Of a DNA stretch of 64,000 nucleotides, positions 35,286-44,184 are shown piece by piece. Source of the stretch: Bog-473 sp963728845 (GTDB lineage: Bacteria; Actinomycetota; Acidimicrobiia; Acidimicrobiales; RAAP-2); contig CAVSLS010000056.1 in the NCBI GenBank assembly GCA_963728845.1, positions 1-64,000 of the forward strand, written 5' to 3'. The translations under genes and the position numbers were made by a program. Below the pieces are notes generated by a model. It did no database searches and was not told the DNA's origin. It saw only the letters and a program-made list of their open reading frames with translations. Position 1 is the first letter of the stretch. The number at the start of each line of letters is the position of its first letter.

Positions 35286-36720
35286 ATGACCAGGGCAGGG
35301 CGGGCCTCGTTCGAAGAGATCCGGGGCACGGCGCCGGACATCATGCGGGCCTACGACCTGGCCGTCCTCGGCTACACGGAGACCGAGTATGCCGTCGAGG
35401 GGACGGCGACCTCCTACGAGCTCGAGGGTGAGCGGGGCCTGGACGGCCGGTGGGACGTGACCCCGGGGCCCGAGGCAGGCTTCCGGACCCGGTTCGTCGT
35501 GCGGCGGCCCTCGGACCCGGCCCGGTTCAGCGGGACGGTGGTCGTGGAATGGCACAACGTCTCCGCCGGCATCGACGCCGCGCCCGACTGGGGGTTCTTC
35601 CACCGGCACGTCGCCGCCGAGGGCCACGCGCTGGGTCGGCGTGTCGGCCCAGAAGGTTGGCATCGACGGCGGAGGGTTCGTCGAGGGCATCCACCTCAAG
35701 CTTCTCGCACCGGAGCGCTACGGCGAGCTCGAGCACCCCGGCGACGCGTGGTCGTTCGACATGTTCTCCCAGGTGGGTGCGTTGCTGCGGCTGCCGGCGG
35801 ACGAGAACCCGTTGGGCGCCGGCTTGGCCGCCGAGCACCTGCTGGCGGCGGGCGAGTCGCAGTCGGCAGCCTGCCTGGTCACCTACATCAACGCGATCGA
35901 CGACCACGCCCGCGTGTTCGACGGCTTCTTCGTGCACGGGCGACCCGGTGTGGGTGTCGCCATCGACGGCGTGTTCATCCCGACCGCCAGCGGCGAGGGC
36001 CTGGCGCCGACCACCCGTGCCGTTTCGGCCAAGGGTGAGCGCATCCGCGACGACGCCAGGGTTCCGGTGCTTGTCCTGCAGAGCGAGACCGACGTGATCC
36101 TGCTCGGCGGGGGGCTGGCCGAGCAGGATGACTCGGACCACGTCCGTCTCTGGGAGATGGCCGGCGCGGCGCACGCCGACACGTACACGGTCAGCGCCGG
36201 GCGTCACGACGACGGCACGCTGAGCGGGGAGCGCCTGGCGGAATTGCTGCGCCCGACCTCGAACCTGATCTTCGGCCGGACGGAAACGCCGATCAACGCC
36301 GGGCCCCAGCAGCACTACGTCGCGCAGGCCACGTTGTGGCACCTGGCGCAGTGGGTCACCGACGGCATGGCACCGCCGAAGGCGCCCCGGCTTCGTCTCG
36401 ACGACGCGGGCACCGGCTATCGCCTCGACGAACTGGGCAACGCACTGGGCGGCATCCGGACGCCCTGGGTGGACGTGCCGACCGCCGTGCTGTCGGGCCT
36501 GGGCCAGAGCGGGGAGTCCTTCGCGATCCTCTTCGGCCGGACGGTGCCCTTCGACGAGGCGGAGCTGGCCGCCTTGTATCCGGGGGGGAAGGCCGAATAC
36601 CTGGTGCGGTTCGAGGCCGCCCTCGACGCCGCCATCGATTCCAGGTACCTGCTGGAGCAGGACCGGGCGGAGATCCTCGACGTCGCGGCCGTCTCCTACC
36701 CGTTGCGGCTCGCCGACTAG
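35286..36720 (+). CDS. Large alpha/beta-hydrolase-domain protein (one frame break)
   Basis: About 478 residues starting MTRAGRASFEEIRGTAPDIM with a GGGAGGGTGACG ribosome site. The first part contains FRTRFVVRRPSDPARFSGTV and VVEWHNVSAGIDAAPDWGFF. A frame change near 35635 leads to VSAQKVGIDGG, the nucleophile elbow LLAAGESQSAACLVTYINAI, VPVLVLQSETDVI and a likely His in EMAGAAHADTYTV. This is the Abhydrolase_10-like family common in mycolic and acidimicrobial genomes, of unknown substrate. Upstream ATG 35232 is possible, but the downstream start has the better ribosome site. Confidence 0.75.
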
Positions 36721-36770
36721 GTTCTCGGAGCCGTTCACCCCGCCCCTCGAATCTCTGTGGGTATCCGGGC

Positions 36771-37846
36771 CTATGCGTCAGTGAGCGTCCGGTGGTGCCT
36801 CGTCTCGGCGTGCGGGTCACTCCCGTCCTGAGCGGACGGGTCGGTGTGGACGATCGCGTCGCTGAGCCTCGGGAGCTGGTGCAGGAGCTCGTGATACGCC
36901 CGCTCTGCGATGTCGTGCGCGGCGACGACGCTCAGACCGCGGTCGACCACGAGGCGGATCTCGGCGTGGAGCTGGTGGCCGACCCACCGGATGCGGACAT
37001 CGCCGACGCCGATGACGCCGTCGACGTGCCGCAAGATGTGCTCGGCCTGGCTCACCAGTGCAGGGTCGACGGCATCGAGAAGCCGCTGGCCGATGCTGCC
37101 GGCGGTCCTGATCAAGACGAGGAAGATGAGCACGCTGATCAAGAGCCCCACGACCGGATCCGCCCACTGCGCACCCAGAGCCACGCCGACGGCGCCAAGG
37201 AGCACGGCGAGCGAGGCAACGCCGTCGGTGCCGCGTGCAGACCGTCGGCTTCGAGGGCGCCGAACCGATCCGCCGACCGACGCGCAGGCGGCACTGGGCC
37301 ACGATCTCGTTGCCGGCCATGCCGACGACCGCGGCGGCCATCACCGCGGGGAGATGCTGCACGTGCTGCGGATGGACGAGGCGCTCAATGGACTGCCACG
37401 CGGTCAGCGCCCCCGAGAGCGCGACCACGGCCACGACGAAGACCCCCGCGAGGTCCTCCGCCCGGCCGTAGCCGTAGGTGAACCGCCTCGTCGGCGGCCG
37501 TCGCCCCAGGCTGAACGCCACCCACAGCGGCAGGGCCGTGAGGGCGTCCGAGAAATTGTGCAGGGTGTCGCCGAGCAGCGCGACCGATCCGCTCGAGGCC
37601 ACCACCAGCGCCTGGACGAGCGCGGTCAGCCCGAGCACGGCGAGCGAGATCTTGACCGCGCCTACGCCCTGCGAGCTCGCCTCCAGGGCCTGGTCGACGC
37701 TGTCGGCCGCGTCGTGGCGGTGCGGGACGAACAGGGATCGCACGACGCCGGTGGATCCCTCCGGATGGGCGTGGGGGTGACCGGCGCTGCGGTGTCGATC
37801 GCGCATCGTGGTCGTGGGCATCGTGGTCATGCGCCGCGTCAGACAT
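36771..37846 (-). CDS. Cation diffusion facilitator (CDF) metal efflux transporter (frame breaks)
   Basis: Exports divalent metals such as Zn, Co, Ni or Mn. A His-rich N-terminus (MSDAAHDHDAHDHDA) leads after a shift near 37810 to RHDAADSVDQALEASSQGVG, six membrane helices, and the metal site LLGDTLHNFSDALTALPLW. The second site (helix 5) falls at a shift near 37240, where VCTRH should read like LHARTD. The C-terminal cytoplasmic domain (VDGVIGVGDVRIRWVGHQLH) follows. The start is either 37846 or 37830. It is divergent from the NRAMP-type gene across a 445-bp region, pairing an efflux and an uptake system. Confidence 0.8.
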
Positions 37847-38291
37847 GGCCACAGCCTCTCGCCCGGGCCCGTGCCATGCACGTTGCGAACGAGAGGCAAC
37901 TGCGACGCCGGTGCCTGTGACTGAATTCGGGGACCGGCCCGGGTACACTGTGTGCCGACGCCCTGGTGCACAGCTTGAAAGGAGGGCCGGTCATGAGCTC
38001 AGAACCTCATAGTTGCCAGCCCCCACAGCCGTGCCCCGGCGTCGTTTCCCGCCTGATCTAGCTGCGCTGAGTCAGCCGCCCGACGTCGGGGTCACCCGCA
38101 GGTGCATCCCACCTGCGCTGCCTGCGTCTTCGCAGGTCCTTCGCCACCTCCGAGCCACCTCGCCGTGCGTGTCTCGGATCCGCTCGACCTTCTCAGAATC
38201 GAGACGGAGAACCCTTCCCCGGCCGTCTGCTGACTCCCGTCATGACGTCCGACGGTCGAAGAAGCGTTCTCCTCGCAACAAGGAGACCGCC
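37847..38291 (+). promoter_or_regulatory. Long leader region of the NRAMP-type transporter with attenuator-like hairpins
   Basis: A 445-bp gap with no large gene. TACACT at 37944-37949 is a good -10 (the same GGTACACTGT block precedes the tRNA gene). A 22-codon ORF follows, then hairpins A:B (CGCAGGTG 38097-38104 with CACCTGCG 38110-38117, 5-base loop) and C:D (CCTGCG 38121-38126 with CGCAGG 38131-38136). B can also pair perfectly with D over 7 bp (ACCTGCG with CGCAGGT) and A with C over 6 bp, so the four arms allow two exclusive folds. A third possible stem, GTCTC/GAGAC, lies at 38171-38205. No known metal riboswitch core was recognised. Confidence 0.55.
37993..38061 (+). CDS. Proline-rich 22-residue leader peptide
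   Basis: Encodes MSSEPHSCQPPQPCPGVVSR followed by LI and a stop. GAAAGGAGGGCCGGTC places a strong ribosome site 8 bases before the ATG. Five prolines and two cysteines in 22 codons are unusual for a chance ORF. Position, between a likely promoter and switchable hairpins ahead of a transporter gene, is that of a regulatory leader such as mgtL of Salmonella, where proline codons sense Mg2+; that analogy is inference. Confidence 0.5.
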   Translation: MSSEPHSCQPPQPCPGVVSRLI

Positions 38292-39941
38292 ATGGAGAAC
38301 TTCACCCACCTCGCACCACCGGGCCGGGACGTCGCCGTCCTCGACGATGCCCACGTCGGCCACATCAACGGCGCCTTGGGCACCATCGCGTACGGCGACA
38401 CGGCAGCCCGCCCGAGGCTTTCGCTCAAGCTCAAGACCCTGCTCGCCATCGTCGGGCCGGGGCTCATCGTCATGGTCGGCGACAACGACGCCGGCGCCTT
38501 CTCGACCTACGGCCAGGCCGGCCAGAACTTCGGCACCCACCTCGTGTGGACGCTCGGCCTGTTGATCCCGGTGCTCTACGTCTGCCAGGACATGGTGCTG
38601 CGCCTCGGCGCCGTCACCGGCGTCGGACACGCCCGGCTGATCCTCGAGCGCTTCGGCAAGTTCTGGGGCGCGTTCAGCGTCATCGACCTGTTCCTGTTGA
38701 ACGCGCTGACCATCGTCACCGAGTTCATCGGCATCTCCTTGGCGGTGTCCTACCTGGGGCTGCCCAAGGTCCCCTCGGTGATCGTCGCCGCGGTGGCCAT
38801 CGTCGGCGCGGTGAGCACGGGGAGCTTCCGGCGCTTCGAGCGGCTCTGCTTGATGCTCGTCGTCGGCTCGCTCCTGCTCGTACCCCTCGTGCTCATGGTG
38901 CACCCGCCGATCGGGCAGGTGGCCCACGACTTCGTCGTGCCCCGCATCCCCCACGGCGCACCACTGTCCTCCGTGATGCTGCTGGTCATCGGCATCGTCG
39001 GCACCACAGTGGCCCCGTGGCAGCTGTTCTTCCAGCAGTCCTACATCATCGACAAGCGCATCACGCCGCGGTGGATCAACTACGAGCGTGTCGACCTCGT
39101 CATCGGCATCGCCCTGGTGGTCGTCGGCGGCGTGGCGATCATGGGCTTCTCCGCGGCGGCCTTCGCCCACACCCCAGGCTTCGGGAACTTCACCGACGCG
39201 GGAGGGATCGCCCACGGGCTCTCCACCTACGTGTCGCGCACGGTGGGGGACCTGTTCGCCATCGCCCTGATCGACGCCGCCATCATCGGGGCCGCCGCCG
39301 TCGGGCTGGCCACCGCCTACGCGACGAGCGACGTGTTGAACCAGCGGCACTCCCTGCACCGGCCCGTGACCCAGGCCAAGGGGTTCTACGCCTGCTACGC
39401 CGCGCTCATCGCGCTGGCCGCGGCGTTGGTGCTCATCCCCCGGGTGCCGCTCGGCCTCTTGACGCTCGGCGTGCAGGTCCTGGCCGGCGTCCTCCTGCCC
39501 AGCGCCGTCGTGTTCCTGGCCATCCTGTGCAACGACAAGGCCGTGCTCGGGCCCTGGGTCAACGGCAGGAAGCTCAACATCGTGACCGGGGTCATCATCT
39601 GGGTCCTGGTGATCCTGTCGGTCATCCTGACGGCCAGCGTGCTGTTTCCCGCCATCACGGGCTCGCAGATCCTTGCCGTGATGGCGGTGGGCACGGTGAG
39701 CGGCCTGGTCCTCGGCGCCTTCCTGCTGATGCAGGCCCGTCGGCACCGCGACGAGGTCAGGGTGGACGACGTGCTGGCCGAGACCCTGCACCGCGACACC
39801 TGGCGGATGCCGCCCCTGGCCCGGCTCGAGCGCCCCGCGATGTCGCGCCAGCGCAAGCTCGGGCTCATCGCGCTGCGCGGCTACCTCGTCGTCGCACTGG
39901 CCCTGGTCGTCGTCAAGATCGTCGAGGTGGCGGTCAAGTGA
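38292..39941 (+). CDS. NRAMP-family divalent-metal transporter with variant metal-site motifs
   Basis: A 549-residue protein with about 11-12 membrane helices; AAGGAG precedes the ATG. Helix 1 reads MVGDNDAGAFSTYGQAGQNF, where Mn/Fe-type NRAMPs have DPGN. Helix 6 reads GTTVAPWQLFFQQSYIIDK, where they have the M-P-H motif: the metal-binding Met is Ala and the His is Trp. Loss of that Met is reported for NRAMP-related magnesium transporters, so Mg2+ uptake is possible. An acidic N-terminal tail of about 45 residues precedes helix 1. Probably controlled by the leader described upstream. Confidence 0.85.
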   Translation: MENFTHLAPPGRDVAVLDDAHVGHINGALGTIAYGDTAARPRLSLKLKTLLAIVGPGLIVMVGDNDAGAFSTYGQAGQNFGTHLVWTLGLLIPVLYVCQDMVLRLGAVTGVGHARLILERFGKFWGAFSVIDLFLLNALTIVTEFIGISLAVSYLGLPKVPSVIVAAVAIVGAVSTGSFRRFERLCLMLVVGSLLLVPLVLMVHPPIGQVAHDFVVPRIPHGAPLSSVMLLVIGIVGTTVAPWQLFFQQSYIIDKRITPRWINYERVDLVIGIALVVVGGVAIMGFSAAAFAHTPGFGNFTDAGGIAHGLSTYVSRTVGDLFAIALIDAAIIGAAAVGLATAYATSDVLNQRHSLHRPVTQAKGFYACYAALIALAAALVLIPRVPLGLLTLGVQVLAGVLLPSAVVFLAILCNDKAVLGPWVNGRKLNIVTGVIIWVLVILSVILTASVLFPAITGSQILAVMAVGTVSGLVLGAFLLMQARRHRDEVRVDDVLAETLHRDTWRMPPLARLERPAMSRQRKLGLIALRGYLVVALALVVVKIVEVAVK

Positions 39942-40008
39942 CCGCGGGGGGTGGCGGAACGAGGCCCTCCGGCTCGACGACGGCTGCCGGCGTGGGACAA
40001 TCGGGCCC

Positions 40009-40092
40009 GTGAGCGACACCGAGCCAGGCCGGGAGCGGGATCACCACGGGCTCGCCGTCCTCACCGAGGTCGAGCGCCTCACCCAGGGTTGA
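40009..40092 (+). pseudogene. Short ORF resembling a PPOX-protein N-terminus (relic)
   Basis: GTG 40009 opens 27 codons, MSDTEPGRERDHHGLAVLTE then VERLTQG and a stop. GLAVLTEVERL resembles the start of pyridoxamine-5'-phosphate-oxidase-like proteins (HGLEVLTxxECLRLL). The match is short, so this may be a gene remnant or a chance ORF between the transporter and SDR genes. Confidence 0.25.
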
Positions 40093-40094
40093 TC

Positions 40095-40860
40095 ATGGGG
40101 GTTCTCGACGGCAAGGTCGCGGTCGTCACGGGCGCTTCGGCCGGGTCCGGGCTCGGCATCGTGAGGCGCTTCCTCGACAGAAGGCGCCTCCGTGGTGATG
40201 CTGGCGCGCAACAAGGAACGCTTGGAACAGGTCGCCGAGGGTCTGGGCCAGTCGGCGTTCCCCCTCGCCACCGACGTCGGCGACCCTGACAGCGTGCGGG
40301 CCGCCTTCGACGAGATCGCGGGGCGATTCGGCAAGCTGGACGTGCTGGTCAACCATGCTGCGGTGTACCGCCCCTGCCCGGTCGAGCTCCTGAGCGACAG
40401 CGACATCGAGCGGCAGATCGCGACCAACCTCATGGGTCCGGTGTACACGTCGCGAGCAGCCATCCCCCTTCTGCGCTCGGCAGGCGGGGGCGACATCGTC
40501 AACACCTCGAGCGAGTCCACGTTGCACCCCTTTCCCATGCTGTCGATGTACGTGGCCAGCAAGGCCGCACTGGAGGCGTTCGGCGTGGTGCTCGCCCTCG
40601 AGGTGCGCGACGACGACATCAGGGTCACCACCGTGGTCCAGGGCACGGCGCAGGGGGCGGGCATGGGGTCCACCGACTGGGACTGGGATCCCGAGCACGC
40701 TGCGGCCGCCCACGCACGCTGGACGGAGCTCGGCCTCATGAACCAGGCCATCGGGCGCTACGCGGGTCAGGAGGTGGAGGCGATCGGCGACGTCCATCTC
40801 TTCATCGTCACGCGGCCACGGACCCAGAAGATGGACACGGTCTACTGCCGCAGCTTCTGA
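40095..40860 (+). CDS. Short-chain dehydrogenase/reductase (one frame break)
   Basis: About 255 residues. MGVLDGKVAVVTGASAGSGL carries the glycine-rich NAD(P) motif. A base change near 40178 joins RRFLD to EGASVVMLARNKERL; Arg after the second strand hints at NADP. LVNHAAVYRP and the catalytic YVASKAALEAFGVVLALEVR are in place, with SSES supplying the Ser. The C-terminus (VHLFIVTRPRTQKMDTVYCR) is complete. A P450 gene follows after 65 bp, so both may act on one substrate such as an alcohol or ketone of a terpenoid. Confidence 0.8.
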
Positions 40861-40925
40861 CCCGATCGACATGAACCGAGCTGGAGGAGAGACATGAGCG
40901 GACGAATCGAAGGGGAGGGTTCTCC

Positions 40926-42130
40926 ATGACCACGTCGGCGAGCACCGAGCTGTACTACGACCCGTACGACTTCGACATCGACGCGGACCCGTACCCGATC
41001 TGGAAGCGGATGCGCGACGAGGCACCCCTCTACTACAACGAACAACACGACTTCTACGCCCTGAGCCGCTTCGAGGACGTCCGGCGAGGCCTGGCCGACT
41101 GGAAGAGCTACATCTCGGGGAAGGGGTCCGTGCTCGAGCTGATCAAGAGTGGCATGGAGATCCCTCCGGGCTCGATCCTCTTCGAGGATCCGCCCGCCCA
41201 CGACGAGCACCGGAGCCTCTTGAGCCGGGTGTTCACGCCGAGGGCGATGAACGCCATCGAGCCAGAGGTGCGCCGCTTCTGCAGCCGGACCCTGGACCCG
41301 CTGGTCGGTGCCGGGCGCTTCGACTTCATCCACGATCTGGCCGCCGAGATGCCGATGCGGGTCATCGGCATGCTCTTGGGGATCCCCGAGGAGGATCAGG
41401 TGGCCATTCGGGACCGCCTCGACAAGTCCCTGCGCCTCGAGGAGGGGAGCGCCCCCAGCCCTCCCAGCAGGACCTCGCGTCCGTCGGCGGTGACGGGTTC
41501 GCCGAGTACATCGAGTGGCGGGCGGAGCATCCCTCCGACGACCTGATGACCAAGCTGCTGCAGGCCGAGTTCGTGGACACGACCGGCGCGACCAGGACGC
41601 TGACCCGAGCGGAGGTCCTCGGCTACGTCGGCTTACTGGCCGGTGCCGGCAACGAGACGACGACGCGGCTCATCGGCTGGGCGGGCAAGCTGCTGGCCGA
41701 GCACCCGGAGCAGCGCCGGGAGCTGGCAGAAGACCCGAGCCTGATCCCGGGGGCCATCGACGAGCTCCTGCGCTTCGAGTCGCCGTCACCGGTCCAGGCC
41801 AGGTTCGTGACCAAGGACGTGGAGCACCACGACCGGACCGTGCCCGCAGGCAGCGTGCTGCTGCTCATGAACGGCGCCGCCAATCGGGACGAGCGCAAGT
41901 TCCCCGACCCGGACCGCTTCGACATCCACCGCACGGTGGAGCAGCATCTCGCCTTCGGCTACGGCATCCACTTCTGCCTCGGCAGTCACCTGGCCCGGCT
42001 CGAGGGCCGCATCGCCCTCGAGGAGGTCCTCCGGCGCTTCCCCGCCTGGGAGGTGGACTGGGACCACGCCGTCCAGGCCCACACCTCGACCGTGCGCGGG
42101 TGGGAGAGCCTGCCGGTCACCGTGCCCTGA
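40926..42130 (+). CDS. Cytochrome P450 (one frame break)
   Basis: About 400 residues. The N-terminus ADPYPIWKRMRDEAPLYYNE is nearly the same as in the P450 at 61382. The chain shifts frame in the segment 41450-41545 (SLRLEEGSAPS to EYIEWRAEHPSDDL). The I-helix motif is LAGAGNETTTRLIGWAG, the K-helix ExxR is IDELLRFESPSPVQARF, and the heme loop with its Cys ligand is FGYGIHFCLGSHLARLEGR. Class and fold are certain, substrate unknown. It needs a ferredoxin and reductase, neither encoded nearby. Confidence 0.9.
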
Positions 42131-42179
42131 CCGCACGATGGGAGCCGGACCGGCAGCGGGGATCGGGGACGGCACTCTT

Positions 42180-42216
42180 GTCAGGGTTGTCCTGACACAG
42201 TACGGTGAACCCTGAC
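42180..42216. promoter_or_regulatory. Long inverted repeat downstream of the P450
   Basis: GTCAGGGTT (42180-42188) and AACCCTGAC (42208-42216) form a perfect 9-bp dyad with a 19-base centre. A nested dyad GTCAGG/CCTGAC (42180-42185, 42191-42196) shares its left arm. It may terminate the P450 transcript or be an operator for the zinc-finger gene downstream. Confidence 0.45.
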
Positions 42217-42227
42217 AGCCGGCAGGA

Positions 42228-42440
42228 GCGGAGGCCGGAACCGAGCGACTGCCACCCGAGGGGTGAGGGCTCTCTGAACACTCTCAACCAGTTTGTTGAC
42301 AGTTTTGCGGGAGACACCCCTGCGCGGAGGCCGGAAGCGAGTGACTGCCACCCAAGGGGGGTGAGGGCTCGGCACACTCTCAACGATTTCGTTGACAGTT
42401 TTGCGGGAGACACCCCCTCCGCGGAGGCCGGGTCCGCGAG
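42228..42440. repeat. Tandem 96-97 bp repeat with conserved mini-hairpins (two copies plus a stub)
   Basis: Units begin GCGGAGGCCGG at 42228, 42324 and (partial) 42421. Each full unit contains GACTGCCACCC, GTGAGGGCTC and a hairpin TCAAC-N6-GTTGA followed by CAGTTTTGCGGGAGACACC. The hairpin stems are identical while the six-base loops differ (CAGTTT and GATTTC), the expected pattern if the RNA structure is what is preserved. The unit reads open in several frames, and may be a dispersed genomic repeat. Confidence 0.6.
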
Positions 42441-42816
42441 GGCCCCCGAGGCGAAAGAGAAGGACGCCATCGCGTGCTGCTCCTTCTGCCTGAAGCCGGA
42501 CACCGAGGTCAGGACCCTCGTGGCCGGGCCCGCCGTCTTCGTCTGTGACGGCTGCATCGACCTGTGCCACCAGATCATCAGCGAGGCGCCGGGGCGTGGG
42601 CGCTCGCCCCGCCTCCTGCCCTGGGAGCTGACCGATTCGCTCGATGCGGCGTTGGCCAACCTCCCCAACGTGGCCCGCGCGCAGGCCCAGGTCGACGAGA
42701 GCCTCCTCGGCTGGGTGCGTCGCGCCCGCACGCTCGGTGCCACTTGGGCGCAGATCGGCGACGCCCTGGGCATCACGCGCCAGTCGGCCTGGGAGCGCTT
42801 CGCGGCGGAGGAGTAG
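42361..42816 (+). CDS. ClpX-type C4 zinc-finger protein with C-terminal HTH
   Basis: About 151 residues from GTG 42361 (AAGGGGG just upstream); the frame stays open to 42205 through the tandem repeat. The zinc finger ACCSFCLKPDTEVRTLVAGP followed by AVFVCDGCIDLCHQII is almost that of the ClpX N-terminal domain. There is no AAA+ ATPase. Instead the C-terminus has LGATWAQIGDALGITRQSAW, ERF, a helix-turn-helix. It may be a DNA-binding adaptor or regulator borrowing the ClpX dimerisation finger. Homologues of this layout exist in actinobacteria but I know no function. Confidence 0.75.
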   Translation: MRARHTLNDFVDSFAGDTPSAEAGSARAPEAKEKDAIACCSFCLKPDTEVRTLVAGPAVFVCDGCIDLCHQIISEAPGRGRSPRLLPWELTDSLDAALANLPNVARAQAQVDESLLGWVRRARTLGATWAQIGDALGITRQSAWERFAAEE

Positions 42817-42826
42817 GCGGGTGCGA

Positions 42827-43288
42827 ATGACCGACGACGACAACTGGCGGCACCTGCGTGCCGCCGACCACGGCATCTTGTGCACGTCGAACCGCCAGCA
42901 GCGCATCGACGCCGTGCCGGTCTGCTTCACCGTCGTCTCCAGGCTCATCGCGACCCCGGTCGACCGGGTCAAGCCGAAAGAGACGACCGAGCTGGGGCGC
43001 CTGCGCAACCTCGATCATGACGCCACGGCGACCCTGCTCTGCGAGCATTGGGACCCCGACGACTGGTCGCGTCTGTGGTGGGTGCCCGCGCACCTCGTGC
43101 GGCGGCCGGATCATGACGTGAGCACCCGGCAGCGCGAGGAGTGCGAGCACGCGCTGCGCGAGAAGTACCCGCAGTACCGTGGCACCGAGTTCGCCGCTGT
43201 CGTGTGTCTCGACGTCACGACGCTCGTCGGCTGGTGCGCCGGCACGAGCCGGACCAGCCGGGCCCATCAGGGTGGGGACCGTGCCTAG
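42827..43288 (+). CDS. PPOX-class F420/flavin split-barrel protein
   Basis: About 153 residues starting MTDDDNWRHLRAADHGILCT. The split-barrel pattern RIDAVPVCFTVVSRLIATPV, then KPKETTELGRLRNLDHDATA and LLCEHWDPDDWSRLWWVPAH, matches the TIGR03668/Rv0121-type branch of F420-binding pyridoxamine-phosphate-oxidase-like proteins. Members reduce or bind small substrates using F420 or flavin; the true substrate is unknown. An upstream GTG at 42821 is also possible. Its end overlaps the metallophosphoesterase start by 8 bp. Confidence 0.75.
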   Translation: MTDDDNWRHLRAADHGILCTSNRQQRIDAVPVCFTVVSRLIATPVDRVKPKETTELGRLRNLDHDATATLLCEHWDPDDWSRLWWVPAHLVRRPDHDVSTRQREECEHALREKYPQYRGTEFAAVVCLDVTTLVGWCAGTSRTSRAHQGGDRA

Positions 43289-44147
43289 CCCGGCCGCGGT
43301 GGCGGCGCCGGCGCAGCTGGTCGTGGTCTCGGACAGCCACCTGTCCGGGCGGGCGCCCGAGGCGGAGCGCAACTGGTCGGCCGTGGTCGACCACGTCCAC
43401 CGCACGAGACCCGACCTCGTGGTCCACGTCGGCGACCTGTCCCTCGACGGTGAGAACGACGCCGAGGACCTCGACTACGCACGGGAGCAGCTGGGTCGGC
43501 TCTGGCCGGCACCGTGGGTCGCCGTTCCCGGCAATCACGACATCGGGGACAACCCGATCCCCGGGGGTGATCCCGCCGACGCCGTGACAGGGGAGAACCT
43601 CGCGAACTGGACCCGAGCGGTGGGTCCGCTCTGGTGGACACGGGACGTCGAGGGCTGGGAGCTGGTCGGCGTCAACGCACAGCTGTTCGGCTCGGGCCTG
43701 CCGGCGGAAGAGGAGCAGTGGGGGTGGTTGGAGGAGGCCCTGGCCGCCGCGGCCACCCGGCCGCGGCCCTTGCTGTTCGTCTCCCACAAGCCGATCGACG
43801 CCACCGACACGGAGCTCGCCGATGCGCCAGGCGTCCGGTTCGTGCCGTCGCCGGCCCGCGACCGTCTGCGCGCACTGCTCGCCGACGTCCCGCGCCATCC
43901 GTTGGTCCTGAGCGGCCACGTGCACCAGTACCGCACCCTCGAGCTCGACGGCACGGCCCATGTCTGGGCCCCGACCACGTGGGCCGCGCTGCCCGACTCG
44001 TGGCAGACGACGATCGGAACCAAGCGCTGCGGAGTCCTGCAGCTCGGACTGCCGGGGACCGGCGTGCCCGACCACCGGTTCGTGGCACCCGAAGGACTGC
44101 GCCAGTTGGTGGTGGGCGAGGACACGCCGCTGTACTACCCGCACTGA
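43281..44147 (+). CDS. Calcineurin-like metallophosphoesterase
   Basis: A 288-residue protein. The five metal-site motifs are in order: VVVSDSHLSG (D-x-H), VVHVGDLSLDG (GD), AVPGNHDIGDN (GNHD), LLFVSHKPIDA (H) and LVLSGHVHQYR (GHxH). Such enzymes cleave phosphomonoesters, cyclic nucleotides or phosphodiesters; the substrate is not evident. No signal peptide, so probably cytoplasmic. GTG 43281 overlaps the upstream PPOX gene; it converges with the acyl-CoA ligase gene. Confidence 0.85.
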   Translation: MPSPAAVAAPAQLVVVSDSHLSGRAPEAERNWSAVVDHVHRTRPDLVVHVGDLSLDGENDAEDLDYAREQLGRLWPAPWVAVPGNHDIGDNPIPGGDPADAVTGENLANWTRAVGPLWWTRDVEGWELVGVNAQLFGSGLPAEEEQWGWLEEALAAAATRPRPLLFVSHKPIDATDTELADAPGVRFVPSPARDRLRALLADVPRHPLVLSGHVHQYRTLELDGTAHVWAPTTWAALPDSWQTTIGTKRCGVLQLGLPGTGVPDHRFVAPEGLRQLVVGEDTPLYYPH

Positions 44148-44184
44148 GTCCGAAGCGGGAGCCGACACCGCGGCGCGGCCGGCC

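Noticed and set aside
37847..38291. A known Mn, Mg or Ni/Co riboswitch in the NRAMP leader
   Set aside because: I could not find the conserved core of the yybP-ykoY, M-box or czcD types; the hairpins fit an attenuator-like layout better.
38193..40019. A 608-codon open frame antisense to the NRAMP-type gene
   Set aside because: Almost pure Asp, His, Gln, Gly and Glu with no hydrophobic core, as expected of the complement of a membrane-protein gene in GC-rich DNA.
42228..42440. A CRISPR array
   Set aside because: The repeat is 96 bp, tandem and nearly head to tail, without spacers of equal length and without cas genes.
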